This document shows, one piece after another, positions 26,354 through 35,625 of a stretch of DNA of 64,000 nucleotides. The notes under the pieces are model-generated. The model was not told the DNA's origin. It saw nothing but the letters and a program-made list of their open reading frames with translations, and searched no databases. Each line of letters begins with the position of its first letter. Position 1 is the stretch's first letter. The position numbers and the translations under genes are program-made. This DNA is from Bacillus sp. T3 (GTDB lineage Bacteria > Bacillota > Bacilli > Bacillales > Cytobacillaceae), in NCBI RefSeq assembly GCF_033449965.1, contig NZ_CP137761.1:558001-622000 (forward strand). Reading direction: 5' to 3'.

Positions 26354-27679
26354 ATGCCATTATTTTATGTTGCCTTAGCAGTTGTTCTTTTACTAGTTTT
26401 AATGATCCCTCTAAAAATGAACGGGTTCATCGCGCTAATCTTAACTTCTATATTTGTTGGTTTCCTTGTAGGTATGCCAATGGAGCAAATTTGGGAAGTC
26501 ATTGGTGATGGCCTTGGTGGGCAGTTGTCGGGTACAGCCCTTATCGTAGGTATCGGAGCTATGCTTGGAACAGTTCTCGCTGATGCAGGTGCTGCACAGC
26601 GGATTGCTACTAGCTTGGTGAATAAGATGGGAATAAAACGTGTTCAGCTTGCAATCTTGATTACTGCCTTTGTTCTTGGCGTTACCATGTTCTTTGAAGT
26701 AGCGTTTGTGTTATTAATTCCACTTGTATTCGTTCTTGTACGTCAAACAAAATTAAATCTTTTATGGATTGCTTTACCAATGGCAATCGGGTTATCTACG
26801 ACTCATAGTTTTCTCCCGCCACATCCGGGGCCAGCAGCTGTTGTTGGTGTGTTCGAAGCTGATATGGGATTAACTCTTTTATACGGATTGTTTATTGCTA
26901 TACCTGTAGCTACATTCATTGCCTATACTTGGACGAGAGTTCCATTCTTCAAAAAAATCAATCCTTCCATTCCAGAGGGACTTGTTTCAAGCAAACAGTT
27001 TAAAGAAGAAGAATTGCCATCTTTTGGAGTAAGTCTTTTCGTTGCTCTTATACCAGTAGTACTTATTGCCATCGATGCTATTAACACCTTATTCTTACCA
27101 GAAGATAATGGTTTCCGACACATTATGAGTTTCGTTGGTGCATCAGAAACAGCATTATTAATTGGCCTCTTAATCTCTATGTGGCTACTAGGACCAAGAA
27201 TTGGTCGTTCTTTAAAAGATGTAATGAAGTCTTGTTCCGATGCCGTTAAGCCAATGGCAATGATCCTTTTGGTTATTGGTGCAGGTGGAGCATTTAAGTC
27301 AATTCTAGTAGAAGGTGGAATTGCAGATTATATCAAAGAGATAACATCAGACTGGTCTATGTCTCCAATCATTCTTGCTTGGCTCATTGCTGCTATCTTA
27401 CGTATTGCTCTTGGTTCAGCAACGGTTGCTGTTATGACAGCTGCTGGAGTGGTACTTCCAATCGCACAAGCGTCAGGAATACCGATGGAATTAATGGTCC
27501 TTTCCGTTTCATGCGGAAGTGTTGCTTTCTCTCACGTAACTGACCCAGGTTTCTGGATGTTTAAGGAATTCCTTAACTTATCGGTCACTGAAGCAATAAA
27601 AATAAGAACAACCTATACTACCGCGCTAGCCATCCTTGGATTGGTAGGAGTCTTAATCATCAATATGATTATTGGTTAA
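26354..27679 (+). CDS. GntP-family organic acid:H+ symporter (probable glucarate/glycerate permease)
   Basis: About 441 residues, a dozen or so hydrophobic segments and GntP-family motifs (THSFLPPHPGPAAVV, RIALGSATVAVMTAAG, SCGSVAFSHVTDPGFW). Members import gluconate or related sugar acids with protons. The operon context points to glucarate or glycerate. ATG 26354 has AGAAGGA at ten bases; GTG 26345 is the alternative. It lies 35 bases after the aldolase gene. Confidence 0.88.
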   Translation: MPLFYVALAVVLLLVLMIPLKMNGFIALILTSIFVGFLVGMPMEQIWEVIGDGLGGQLSGTALIVGIGAMLGTVLADAGAAQRIATSLVNKMGIKRVQLAILITAFVLGVTMFFEVAFVLLIPLVFVLVRQTKLNLLWIALPMAIGLSTTHSFLPPHPGPAAVVGVFEADMGLTLLYGLFIAIPVATFIAYTWTRVPFFKKINPSIPEGLVSSKQFKEEELPSFGVSLFVALIPVVLIAIDAINTLFLPEDNGFRHIMSFVGASETALLIGLLISMWLLGPRIGRSLKDVMKSCSDAVKPMAMILLVIGAGGAFKSILVEGGIADYIKEITSDWSMSPIILAWLIAAILRIALGSATVAVMTAAGVVLPIAQASGIPMELMVLSVSCGSVAFSHVTDPGFWMFKEFLNLSVTEAIKIRTTYTTALAILGLVGVLIINMIIG

Positions 27680-27704
27680 ATAACTTCTTTTGAGTCAACC
27701 GGGC

Positions 27705-27792
27705 AGTAAATCATTACATGTCTCAGTCAGCTGGGAGTTTGCTGCCCGCCATGGTTTCAAAATTTCTAAATAAGAAAGTACAATCTTGTACT
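27705..27792 (+). other. Intercistronic hairpin and palindrome before garR
   Basis: CGGGCAG and CTGCCCG form a 7-bp stem around ~35 bases. Then AGTACAA-TC-TTGTACT (27777-27792) is a perfect palindrome just upstream of the garR ribosome site. Without T tracts these look like RNA processing or operator elements. Confidence 0.5.
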
Positions 27793-27831
27793 ACTCTTTT
27801 ATAAAAAAAAATTGTAGGAGTGAAGAAGATT

Positions 27832-28719
27832 ATGAAGAAAATTGGATTTATTGGTTTAGGAATTATGGGTAAGCCTATGAGTAAAAACTTAATTAAAGCT
27901 GGCTATCAATTGATTGTTAGTGATTTCAATAAGGGTGCTGTTGATGAATTAGTACAATTAGGAGCAGAAGTAGAAACTACACCAAAGGCAATCGCTCAAA
28001 AAGCGGATATTGTTATTACGATGCTTCCAAACTCTCCAAACGTAAAAGCTGTTGCGTTTGGTGAAAACGGATTGATCGAAGGTGCACGTGACGGATTAAT
28101 TTATATTGACATGAGTTCTATTGCACCTGCTGCTTCTCAAGAAGTGTCTAAGGCATTAGCAGAAAAAGGTGTAGAAATGTTAGATGCTCCTGTCAGCGGT
28201 GGAGAGCCAAAGGCAATTGATGGAACGATTTCAGTAATGGTTGGCGGTAAGAAGGAAGTATTTGAAGAAGTGAAAGACGTATTAGCAGCAATGGCTGGAT
28301 CAGTTGTTCATGTTGGTGAAATCGGTGCAGGTAACGTAACGAAGCTTGCTAACCAAATTATCGTAGCATTAAACATTGCAGCTGTATCTGAAGCATTTGT
28401 TTTAGCTCAAAAAGCTGGTGTAAATCCAGAGGCTGTATATGAAGCAATCCGCGGCGGTTTAGCAGGTAGTACCGTTCTAGATGCAAAGGCACCAATGATG
28501 TTGGATCGGAACTTCAACCCAGGTTTCCGTATCAACCTACACATTAAGGATTTATTAAATGCCATTGAAACAAGCCATGAATTTGGTGCACCGGCTCCAT
28601 TAACTGCAGCAGTGTTAGAAATGATGTATGCCTTAAAGGTTGATGGACATGAATTTGAAGACCACAGCAGTCTATTAAAATACTATGAAAAATTAGCTAA
28701 CGTTGAAGTTACACGTTAA
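27832..28719 (+). CDS. garR: 2-hydroxy-3-oxopropionate (tartronate semialdehyde) reductase
   Basis: 295 residues of the beta-hydroxyacid dehydrogenase family: nucleotide motif GFIGLGIMGKPMSKNL, substrate motif DAPVSGGEPKA and the catalytic Lys within GNVTKLANQIIVALN. It reduces tartronate semialdehyde to D-glycerate with NAD(P)H. ATG 27832 is preferred to GTG 27820, which is part of the GTAGGAGTG ribosome site. Glycerate kinase downstream takes its product. The 3-hydroxyisobutyrate dehydrogenase paralogue is less likely because of the operon. Confidence 0.9.
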   Translation: MKKIGFIGLGIMGKPMSKNLIKAGYQLIVSDFNKGAVDELVQLGAEVETTPKAIAQKADIVITMLPNSPNVKAVAFGENGLIEGARDGLIYIDMSSIAPAASQEVSKALAEKGVEMLDAPVSGGEPKAIDGTISVMVGGKKEVFEEVKDVLAAMAGSVVHVGEIGAGNVTKLANQIIVALNIAAVSEAFVLAQKAGVNPEAVYEAIRGGLAGSTVLDAKAPMMLDRNFNPGFRINLHIKDLLNAIETSHEFGAPAPLTAAVLEMMYALKVDGHEFEDHSSLLKYYEKLANVEVTR

Positions 28720-28817
28720 TATTCATTAGGAGAAGTGGGACTTTTGTTAAAATGAAGGTCCCACGCATTCAATATTAAAAATAAGATAACAAAATTTAAT
28801 TACTAGGAGAATTCCCG

Positions 28818-30170
28818 ATGAAAACAGTACAGAACTTAACTAATCTAACTCCTGTTGTTACTGAAATGGACGTTTATCCTGTTGCTGGTCATGATAGTAT
28901 GCTGCTAAATCTTAGTGGGGCGCATGGAGCTTACTTTACCCGAAACATTATTATCCTAAAAGACAGTAATGGAAATGTCGGTGTTGGGGAAGTCCCAGGC
29001 GGTGAAGGGATTCGCAAAACACTAGAAGATGCTAAGCCGTTAGTGGTCGGATCTTCCATTGGAAATTATAACAATATCCTAAATAATGTGCGTAAAACCT
29101 TTGCTGGTCGAGATGCTGGCGGTCGCGGATTACAAACTTTTGATTTGAGAATTACGATTCATGCAGTGACAGCCATTGAGGCAGCCCTCTTAGATTTATT
29201 AGGTAAGCATCTAAATGTTCCTGTAGCTGCATTATTAGGTGAAGGGCAGCAACGTGATAAGGTAAAAACACTTGGCTACCTATTCTTTATTGGTGATCGT
29301 AATAAAACAGATCTACCTTATTACAGCAATCCTGAAGCAAGTGAAGAGTGGTACCGAATCCGCCATGAGGAAGCTTTAACACCTGAGGCTGTCGTAAAGT
29401 TAGCTGAAGCTTCTCACAAACTATATGGCTTTAAGGATTTTAAATTGAAAGGTGGAGTTCTTGAAGGAAAAGAAGAAGCCAAGGCTGTTCGTGCATTAAA
29501 AGAGCGTTTCCCAGATGCAAGAATCACTCTTGATCCTAATGGAGCTTGGTCATTAGCAGAAGCAATTGAAATCGGAAACAGCTTGAAAGATGTTCTGGCA
29601 TATGCTGAAGATCCATGTGGAGCAGAAAACGGTTATTCTGGCCGTGAAATAATGGCAGAGTTCAGAAGACAAACAGGTCTTCCAACAGCAACGAATATGA
29701 TTTCAACAGACTGGCGCCAAATGGGCCATACGATTTCTTTACAATCAGTCGATATTCCATTGGCAGATCCACATTTCTGGACTATGCAAGGTTCAGTTCG
29801 TGTTGCCCAAATGTGTCATGAATGGGGTCTAACATGGGGTTCACACTCGAACAATCATTTTGATATCTCCTTAGCAATGTTTACCCATGTTGCAGCCGCT
29901 GCACCAGGAAATATTACAGCAATTGATACACATTGGATTTGGCAGGAAGGCATCGAGCGCCTTACGAAAGAGCCTTTCCAAATCGTTGATGGAGATATTA
30001 CTGTACCTGATAAACCAGGACTAGGCGTCGAAGTGGATATGGACCAAATTTTAAAGGCACACGAACAGTACAATAATATGGGATTAGGTTCTCGTGATGA
30101 TGCGGTTGGAATGCAATTCTTAATTCCAGGCTGGAAGTTTGATAATAAACGACCTTGTCTTGTCCGCTAA
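28818..30170 (+). CDS. gudD: Glucarate dehydratase
   Basis: 450 residues, enolase superfamily. N-terminal capping domain VTEMDVYPVAGHDSMLLN; the Lys pair in FKLKGG; metal ligands in TLDPNGAWS, YAEDPCG and ATNM; the catalytic His in WGSHSNNHFDIS. Full family length. It removes water from D-glucarate (or L-idarate) to give 5-keto-4-deoxyglucarate, the first committed step of this operon. A 7-bp hairpin (GTGGGAC/GTCCCAC, 28735-28763) sits in the spacer before it. Confidence 0.93.
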   Translation: MKTVQNLTNLTPVVTEMDVYPVAGHDSMLLNLSGAHGAYFTRNIIILKDSNGNVGVGEVPGGEGIRKTLEDAKPLVVGSSIGNYNNILNNVRKTFAGRDAGGRGLQTFDLRITIHAVTAIEAALLDLLGKHLNVPVAALLGEGQQRDKVKTLGYLFFIGDRNKTDLPYYSNPEASEEWYRIRHEEALTPEAVVKLAEASHKLYGFKDFKLKGGVLEGKEEAKAVRALKERFPDARITLDPNGAWSLAEAIEIGNSLKDVLAYAEDPCGAENGYSGREIMAEFRRQTGLPTATNMISTDWRQMGHTISLQSVDIPLADPHFWTMQGSVRVAQMCHEWGLTWGSHSNNHFDISLAMFTHVAAAAPGNITAIDTHWIWQEGIERLTKEPFQIVDGDITVPDKPGLGVEVDMDQILKAHEQYNNMGLGSRDDAVGMQFLIPGWKFDNKRPCLVR

Positions 30171-30181
30171 CAAACAAAGTT

Positions 30182-30210
30182 AGGGTGGCTGTCAAGGTCA
30201 CCCTTATCTT
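30182..30210 (+). terminator. Weak terminator after gudD
   Basis: AGGGTG and CACCCT form a short stem followed by TATCTTTTG. It may only attenuate transcription into the glycerate kinase gene 130 bases on. Confidence 0.5.
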
Positions 30211-30303
30211 TTGAAATATGTTGAATGATAGATTGAAAGAGAAATTTAAAATATTTATTATTAAAATAAAGAAGATTCTAATATAAGCAAAGGATCGATT
30301 ATT

Positions 30304-31437
30304 ATGAGGTTTGTCTTAGCACCAGATTCGTTTAAAGAAAGCATTTCGGCGAAAAATGCAGCCCTTGCTATGAAAAAGGGAATTCTGGCTGTGTTTCCAA
30401 ATGCACAATGTGATATCGTTCCGATGGCCGATGGTGGAGAAGGAACCGTAGAATCTCTCGTCAGTATGGACAATGGTGAATTGATTAAAACGGAAGTAGT
30501 AGGTCCATTGGGAGAAACAGTTATCGCGGCATTTGGGTTATTAAAAGAGGAAAAAACAGCGATTATTGAAATGGCAAGTGCAAGCGGGTTAGAATTGATT
30601 AACATTGAAGATCGGAACCCGCTCGTAACCACAACCTTTGGAACAGGACAGTTAATTAAACAGGCACTTGATCAGGGCGTTACTAGAATTCTTATTGGCA
30701 TCGGTGGAAGTGCAACAAACGACGGTGGAGTTGGAATGCTTCAAGCCCTTGGAGTTTCGTTTAAGGACCAAAACGGAGCAGAGCTTGCATGGGGTGGCGG
30801 TGTTCTAGATCAAATACACACGATCGATATTAGTGGATTAGATAAAAGAATTAAAGATGTCCAAATTGATGTTGCCTGTGATGTGAATAATCCGCTTATT
30901 GGCGTAAACGGTGCAGCAGCTATATTTGGTCCCCAAAAGGGTGCAACAAAAGAAATGGTGGAACAGCTTGATCAAAACCTGGCTCATTATGCGAAAATGA
31001 TTCATCAGGAATTAGGCATTGATATTGCCAATACTGAAGGGGCCGGTGCTGCGGGTGGACTCGGTGCTGGATTAATGGCCTTTCTTCATGCACGATTAAG
31101 AAAAGGCGTCGAGCTTGTAATTGAATATACAGGGCTTGAACAGCGAATTATTGGCGCTGATTATGTTTTTACTGGGGAAGGCAGCATCGACGGTCAAACC
31201 CTCTTTGGTAAAACCCCGTTCGGTGTAGCGACCATTGCGAAGAAGCACTCTGTCCCAGTCATTGCCTTTGCGGGAAAAATTGGTAACGGAGTTGAACCGT
31301 TATATGATAATGGCTTTGATGCTATCGTTGGGATTTTAAAAGGAGTCACCTCTTTGGATGAGGCACTTGCTTTAGGAGAACAAAATTTAGCTTTTTCTGC
31401 TGAAAATATTTGTAGGATTTTAAAGTTAGGTTGTTAG
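30304..31437 (+). CDS. garK: Glycerate kinase
   Basis: 377 residues of the GarK/GlxK family: N-terminal APDSFKESISAKNAALAM, ADGGEGTVE, IGIGGSATNDGGVGMLQALG and GAGAAGGLGAGL. It phosphorylates D-glycerate, usually to 2-phosphoglycerate, which feeds lower glycolysis and completes glucarate use. ATG 30304 has only a weak AAAGGATCG leader. A strong terminator follows. Confidence 0.9.
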   Translation: MRFVLAPDSFKESISAKNAALAMKKGILAVFPNAQCDIVPMADGGEGTVESLVSMDNGELIKTEVVGPLGETVIAAFGLLKEEKTAIIEMASASGLELINIEDRNPLVTTTFGTGQLIKQALDQGVTRILIGIGGSATNDGGVGMLQALGVSFKDQNGAELAWGGGVLDQIHTIDISGLDKRIKDVQIDVACDVNNPLIGVNGAAAIFGPQKGATKEMVEQLDQNLAHYAKMIHQELGIDIANTEGAGAAGGLGAGLMAFLHARLRKGVELVIEYTGLEQRIIGADYVFTGEGSIDGQTLFGKTPFGVATIAKKHSVPVIAFAGKIGNGVEPLYDNGFDAIVGILKGVTSLDEALALGEQNLAFSAENICRILKLGC

Positions 31438-31546
31438 TGAACGTTGTGATTTTTTGCACACAGTTGATTGGAGCACCTGAAGCGGAAATCAACAGACAAC
31501 TATTACAAAGCCTAGAAATAAAGTAGTGATTAATGACAATTTCGTG

Positions 31547-31580
31547 AGCTGCCAATTCGTTGGCAGCTATTTTTATTTTA
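31547..31580 (+). terminator. Terminator of the glucarate operon
   Basis: AGCTGCCAA-TTCG-TTGGCAGCT with a stable UUCG-type tetraloop, then ATTTTTATTTTA. Confidence 0.9.
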
Positions 31581-31596
31581 TTTGTTATAATAAAAA

Positions 31597-31608
31597 TTAG
31601 TCTAACAA
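31597..31608. promoter_or_regulatory. GTnnnAC site in the FadR-type regulator's own leader
   Basis: TTAGTCTAACAA carries the same GTnnnAC core as the two sites upstream of the operon. It lies just after a TATAAT (31586-31591), which suggests autorepression. Confidence 0.4.
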
Positions 31609-31637
31609 ATAAATTGTATTTAATAAGGAGCGAGAAG

Positions 31638-32339
31638 ATGGAGGAGTCTCCTAAGAAATTTTCAGTTGAATCAGTCAATCGGAATACATTGGCGAAGCAG
31701 GTTTTGGAACGTATTATTCAGCTATTAACAAGTGGCCAGTTAAAACCAGGAGATAAGCTCCCAACCGAAATGGAGCTATTAGGAGAACTAGAGGTTAGTC
31801 GGCCTGTCCTTCGTGAAGCATTAAGTTCTCTCGAAACACTTGGAGTTATCACAAGAAAAACACGAGAAGGAACGTTTTTTAACAATAAAATTGATAGTCA
31901 TCCGTTTTCAGTCATGTTAGCTTTGGCTGCTGATAATATGCCTGCTATTTTAGAAGCAAGGATGGCATTAGAACTAGGTCTAATTGCCATCGCTGCTAAA
32001 AAAATTAATGAGGAACAACTATCAAAATTAAAAGAAACCATTGATTTCATTGCGCAAAGTGAGGACAATAACTACGGAGAAGCCGATCTTGAATTCCATA
32101 CAATTATTGCATTAAGCGCTGAAAATCCAATCGTAGAAGGCATGATTGATTCTTTATTAATTACTCATCGAAAAATTGATAGTGAGATTAAATATCGGGA
32201 ACGCGATTTAACGGTTGCGCATCACACTGCTATTTATGAAGCGCTAGTAAAGAGAGATCCCATTCTAGCTTTCCAACAAATGTTTAATCACTTAGATTAT
32301 GTCAACAAAAAAGTACTAAAGCATTATAATTACCAATAA
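31638..32339 (+). CDS. FadR/GntR-family transcriptional regulator (FCD domain)
   Basis: ~233 residues. The N-terminal winged helix (GQLKPGDKLPTEMELLGELEVSRPVLREALSSLETLG, ~30-75) is typical of GntR proteins. The all-helical C-terminal half has FCD-type metal/ligand His positions (EFHTIIALSAEN, ITHRKID, AHHTAIYEAL). The start is ATG 31638 behind AAGGAGCGAG; the longer frame overlaps the terminator. As the last gene of the region it probably represses the glucarate operon until a sugar acid binds. REP palindrome 32347 begins 8 bases after its stop. Confidence 0.9.
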   Translation: MEESPKKFSVESVNRNTLAKQVLERIIQLLTSGQLKPGDKLPTEMELLGELEVSRPVLREALSSLETLGVITRKTREGTFFNNKIDSHPFSVMLALAADNMPAILEARMALELGLIAIAAKKINEEQLSKLKETIDFIAQSEDNNYGEADLEFHTIIALSAENPIVEGMIDSLLITHRKIDSEIKYRERDLTVAHHTAIYEALVKRDPILAFQQMFNHLDYVNKKVLKHYNYQ

Positions 32340-32346
32340 ACTGACT

Positions 32347-32397
32347 TTAACGCAGTAAAGCAGTGGGGGACAGTCCCCCACTGCTTTACTGCGTTAA
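32347..32397. repeat. REP-like palindrome, perfect 25-bp arms
   Basis: TTAACGCAGTAAAGCAGTGG runs into GGGAC, a central A (32372) and the exact complement back to TTAA. It is the cleanest copy in the window. Confidence 0.95.
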
Positions 32398-32461
32398 TGG
32401 ATATTATTTTGAATATTAGTCAAATATGAAGGTATGCGGTTTTTTAGGGGAGTCCGATGGA

Positions 32462-32933
32462 GTGAGTAAAGAGATTCTTGTTCTTATTATTGTTTGGAGC
32501 CTAATGATTTTGGCACTGCTTATTTGGATACCTAGAAAGAATATAAGGCATTCAATTGTTATCTTTTTCTTCAAGCAGTTTATGACGTGGATATTGGGGT
32601 TAATTGTTGTAGAGTTAGGGTTGATCACTTACCCAGGTGCGCGAGTTTGAAAAAGCAAGTCATACAAGCTTTTCTTTTGAATATTTCATTTACCCTGCCA
32701 TCTGTGTTCTATTTAATTTGTATTATCCGAGGGAAAAGAGTGTGCCACACCGAATTGGCTGGTTTCTATTTTTTCCAAGTTGGATGACGGTTTTAGAGGT
32801 GTTGATTGAACACTACACGCAATTAATCAACTACATTCATTGGACCTGGTATTGGACGTGGTTATCATTGTTTATCACTTTTGTTTTCTCGTTCCTATTT
32901 TACCATTGGTTTTTTAAGATAAAGATTAGATGA
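32462..32933 (+). pseudogene. CBO0543-family membrane protein, single-base frame break
   Basis: Read from GTG 32462 (SKEILVLIIVWSLM). The first frame runs to ITYP. Removing one G from CCCAGGTGC (32636-32637) continues as VREFEKASHTSFSFEYFIYP and ends at 32933 with three more helices and HWTWYWTW. The joined ~156-residue protein has 4-5 transmembrane helices and matches the CBO0543 family of uncharacterised Firmicutes membrane proteins. Function unknown. It lies downstream of a REP palindrome with no operon partner. Confidence 0.75.
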
Positions 32934-32942
32934 AGCATTAAT

Positions 32943-32982
32943 AAAAGACTGTCACGCCTTATGAAGAGGGTGATAGTCTTTT
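32943..32982. terminator. Bidirectional terminator
   Basis: AAAAGACTGTCAC and GTGATAGTCTTTT, one mismatch, between the CBO0543 gene (+) and the cytochrome c gene (-). Confidence 0.85.
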
Positions 32983-32996
32983 AATTAGAAGCGGTC

Positions 32997-33287
32997 TTAT
33001 TTTTCCAATAGCCATTCAGCCACTAGCTTCGCATCTTCCTCTGACAAAAGTCGTGCTGGCATCATGCCTTTTCCATTGTTCATCAGCTTTAGCAGATCCT
33101 CTTCGGTGTATTTGCTTTTCATATTAAGCACTGGCGGGCCTGCTTGTGCCCCATTTAAATCTGCACCGTGGCATGTAGAACAGCTTTTCTCGAAATGCCC
33201 GGCAGCATCAAGTGTCTCTGGTTCTTTTGCTGAACAACCAGCCATTAACAACAAAGAGAATATAGAAATTACCAACAGTCGTTTCAT
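32997..33287 (-). CDS. Cytochrome c551-like lipoprotein, second copy
   Basis: 96 residues: lipobox LLMAGC, haem site CSTCH, Met-containing GKGMMPARLL. It is the same size and layout as the cccB-like gene at 13779-14069 and clearly a paralogue. It is a membrane-anchored electron carrier on the outer face. Monocistronic, with GGAGG upstream on the minus strand. Confidence 0.88.
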   Translation of the reverse strand: MKRLLVISIFSLLLMAGCSAKEPETLDAAGHFEKSCSTCHGADLNGAQAGPPVLNMKSKYTEEDLLKLMNNGKGMMPARLLSEEDAKLVAEWLLEK

Positions 33288-33742
33288 GATGTTTATTCCT
33301 CCATAACATATATTTAATAAAATTGTAGTTTCTAATAATTAATTCCAGCTAAAAGAAACATTAACATTATATTAAAATATTTCCATGGCCTAGCACTGTC
33401 CTAATTTTGTCAAAAGGTTGATTTTTTCTTATAAAGTGCACAATCCAAACTCGTTGAACAATAGAACTGGTCTATGAGTACAAATGGGATCCAAACTCGT
33501 CGTGAACATAGAGCTGGTCTATAAGCACAAATGGGGTCCAAACTCTTTGAAAGGTGAACATAGAGCCAGTCTATTAGCATAAATGGATTAACACTGTTCT
33601 TTAACAGTCGTATTTTTAAAAAATTCAGTATTTGGACTTTTTTGTTAATAAAATAGGTGTCAAATATCGTTTCCTTTACATGGAAAACTTCGGTATGATA
33701 CTTCAAAACTACTACATCATTTTAAGTAGAAGGGCTGTGTTG
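33288..33742. other. Intergenic region with a three-unit tandem repeat
   Basis: Apart from the tandem repeat at 33443-33587 and the leader of the symporter gene, nothing is recognised here. Confidence 0.5.
33443..33587 (+). repeat. Three imperfect tandem repeats of ~47-50 bp
   Basis: Each unit begins TCCAAACTC, continues with GAACA(A)TAGARCTGGTCTAT and ends near RAGYACAAATGG. Units start at ~33443, ~33489 and ~33537. They show no dyad and do not resemble the REP palindromes. Confidence 0.7.
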
Positions 33743-35019
33743 ATGTTGAAATCATTTATTGAAAATTATCGATTCACATTCATTTTATTATCAGCCATCG
33801 TGATCGGCGGAATTGCTGGAGTAATCTATGGTCCAGATGCTGCCGTCGTTAAGCCGCTCGGGGAACTCTTTCTAAATTTAATGTTTATGATAATCGTACC
33901 ACTAGTTTTTTTCAGCATTGCTTCAGCAATTGCTAATATGAACGGCATGAAACGGCTTGGAAAAATCATGGGTAGTATCGTGATTATCTTCCTGTTAACA
34001 GCTTCAGTTGCGGCGATTCTTGGACTGATTGGAGCCTCGATTATTCCTCCAATCGAACATGCTGATATCGCTTCGATTAAAGAGGTGATGAGTGCAGGAG
34101 AAGAAGCGGATTCCGAGACGCAATCACTCCTTGGCCAGCTCGTCGCAACTTTTACCGTACCTGATTTTTCACTGCTGATGTCAAGAAGCAATATGCTTCA
34201 ACTGATTGTATTCTCGCTATTGTTCGGAATTTCTACCGCAATGGTTGGGGAAAAGGAAAGCCAGTTTCAAGCTTCCTCGCTGGGGGTACGGCTGTGATGA
34301 TGAAGATGGTCAATCTCGTCATGTATTATGCACCGATAGGGCTCGGCTGTTATTTTGCCGCCGTTATCGGTGAGCTCGGACCGCAAATCCTTGAAGGCTA
34401 CGCACGGTCTTTTGTCCTGTATCTCATCTTGACGGTCATCTATTATTTTGGATTTTTTACGTTCTATGCCTTTCTTGCAGGAGGAAAGGATGGAATCAAG
34501 GTCTTTTGGAAAAATGCAATTACGCCATCTGTCACGGCCTTAGCGACCTGCTCCAGTGCTGCGTGTATTCCGGTGAATCTCGCCGCAGTCAATAAAATGG
34601 GGGTACCAAAGGACGTTGGTGAAACAATCATTCCGCTCGGGGCTAACACCCATAAGGATGGTTCCGTTTTTGGTGGTGTCTTGAAGATTGTTTTCCTATT
34701 TACCTTATTTGGCAAGGACTTAACAAGTCTTTCAAGCATTTTAAGCATCTTGGCTGTATCGTTTTTAGTCGGAGCGGTCATGGGGGCAATTCCTGGTGGA
34801 GGAATGATTGGCGAAATGCTCATCATTAGTGTTTACGGCTTTCCGCCAGAGGTGTTACCGATTATCGCCGTGATTAGCACGATTATTGATGCCCCTGCAA
34901 CACTGCTCAACTCTACTGGGAACACGGTTTGTGCGATGCTTGTCACTCGTCTGGTTGAAGGGAAAGACTGGCTTAAAAAAGCAGGCCTTAATGGGCGGAA
35001 AAAGGCGAACGTGATGTAG
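33743..35019 (+). pseudogene. Dicarboxylate/amino acid:cation symporter (DAACS family), single-base frame break
   Basis: The first frame (ATG 33743 behind AGAAGGG) covers ~185 residues to about FQASSLG. After a one-base gap near 34265-34270 (CAGTTTCAAGC) the second frame continues SFLAGGTAVMMKMVNL to TAG 35019. The joined ~425 residues contain the hairpin/substrate motifs SSAACIPVNL, GANTHKDGSVFGG and STGNTVCAML of the GltP/DctA family. Members import glutamate, aspartate or C4-dicarboxylates with H+ or Na+. This would complement Dcu-type transport under aerobic conditions (inference). Confidence 0.8.
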
Positions 35020-35061
35020 GGCGATTTTTAATGGTAAAACCTTATTTTTAATAAAATAAAT

Positions 35062-35098
35062 AAGCCGATGACTTTTAACTGGTCATCGGCTTCATTTT
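35062..35098. terminator. Bidirectional terminator
   Basis: AAGCCGATGAC and GTCATCGGCTT with a 9-base loop, A/T-rich on both sides; shared by the symporter (+) and Nudix gene (-). Confidence 0.9.
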
Positions 35099-35625
35099 TA
35101 ATCTGTAATAAATTTATACCGCAAAACGGCTGCCAAACCGGCACCATGCTGGAATTCGCCTTTTTTAATTAAATCCTTCAGCTCCTCCATGCTTAGCTTG
35201 TGGACGTCAATTTGTTCACTGCTTTCTAAGTTTTGCTGCGTTGGCGTTAAGCCTGCTGCTGCAAACAAATAAATTTCCTCGCTGGTTGAGCCGGGGGAAG
35301 GATAGAAGCTTCCTAAATCAAGCCAATGCTCAGCAATATAGCCTGTTTCTTCCTCAAGCTCCCGCTTCGCTGTTTCAAGTGGGGAGTCGCTACTTGTATC
35401 AATACTTCCAGCAGGTAGCTCCCACTGCCAGCTTTTTAAGGCATGGCGGTATTGCTTTAAGCAAAGGACTTCGTTATCCTCCGTGATGGCCAGAATACAT
35501 ACCCCTTTAGCAAAATCTAAAAAGGCAAATGTTTTTTCCTCACCGTTAGGTAAAATCACTTCATCAATCGTAATTCCATAGCGATTCACCTGTTTCCGTT
35601 CCGAGCTTTTTATCTTCCAAACCAT
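35098..35625 (-). CDS. Nudix hydrolase (ADP-ribose pyrophosphatase type)
   Basis: ~175 residues with a Nudix box running from GSIDTSSDSP to RELEEETGY, matching Gx5Ex7REUxEExGU apart from one extra residue. Upstream LKQYRHALKSWQWELPAGS is the ADP-ribose pyrophosphatase-type substrate loop, and SPGSTSEEIYLF follows. It probably hydrolyses ADP-ribose or a related nucleoside diphosphate. ATG 35625 follows GAGGTG; the ORF could begin at 35643. Monocistronic. Confidence 0.88.
   Translation of the reverse strand: MVWKIKSSERKQVNRYGITIDEVILPNGEEKTFAFLDFAKGVCILAITEDNEVLCLKQYRHALKSWQWELPAGSIDTSSDSPLETAKRELEEETGYIAEHWLDLGSFYPSPGSTSEEIYLFAAAGLTPTQQNLESSEQIDVHKLSMEELKDLIKKGEFQHGAGLAAVLRYKFITD

Noticed and set aside
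31560..31637. N-terminal extension of the FadR-type regulator
   Set aside because: It overlaps the upstream terminator and promoter; ATG 31638 has AAGGAG.
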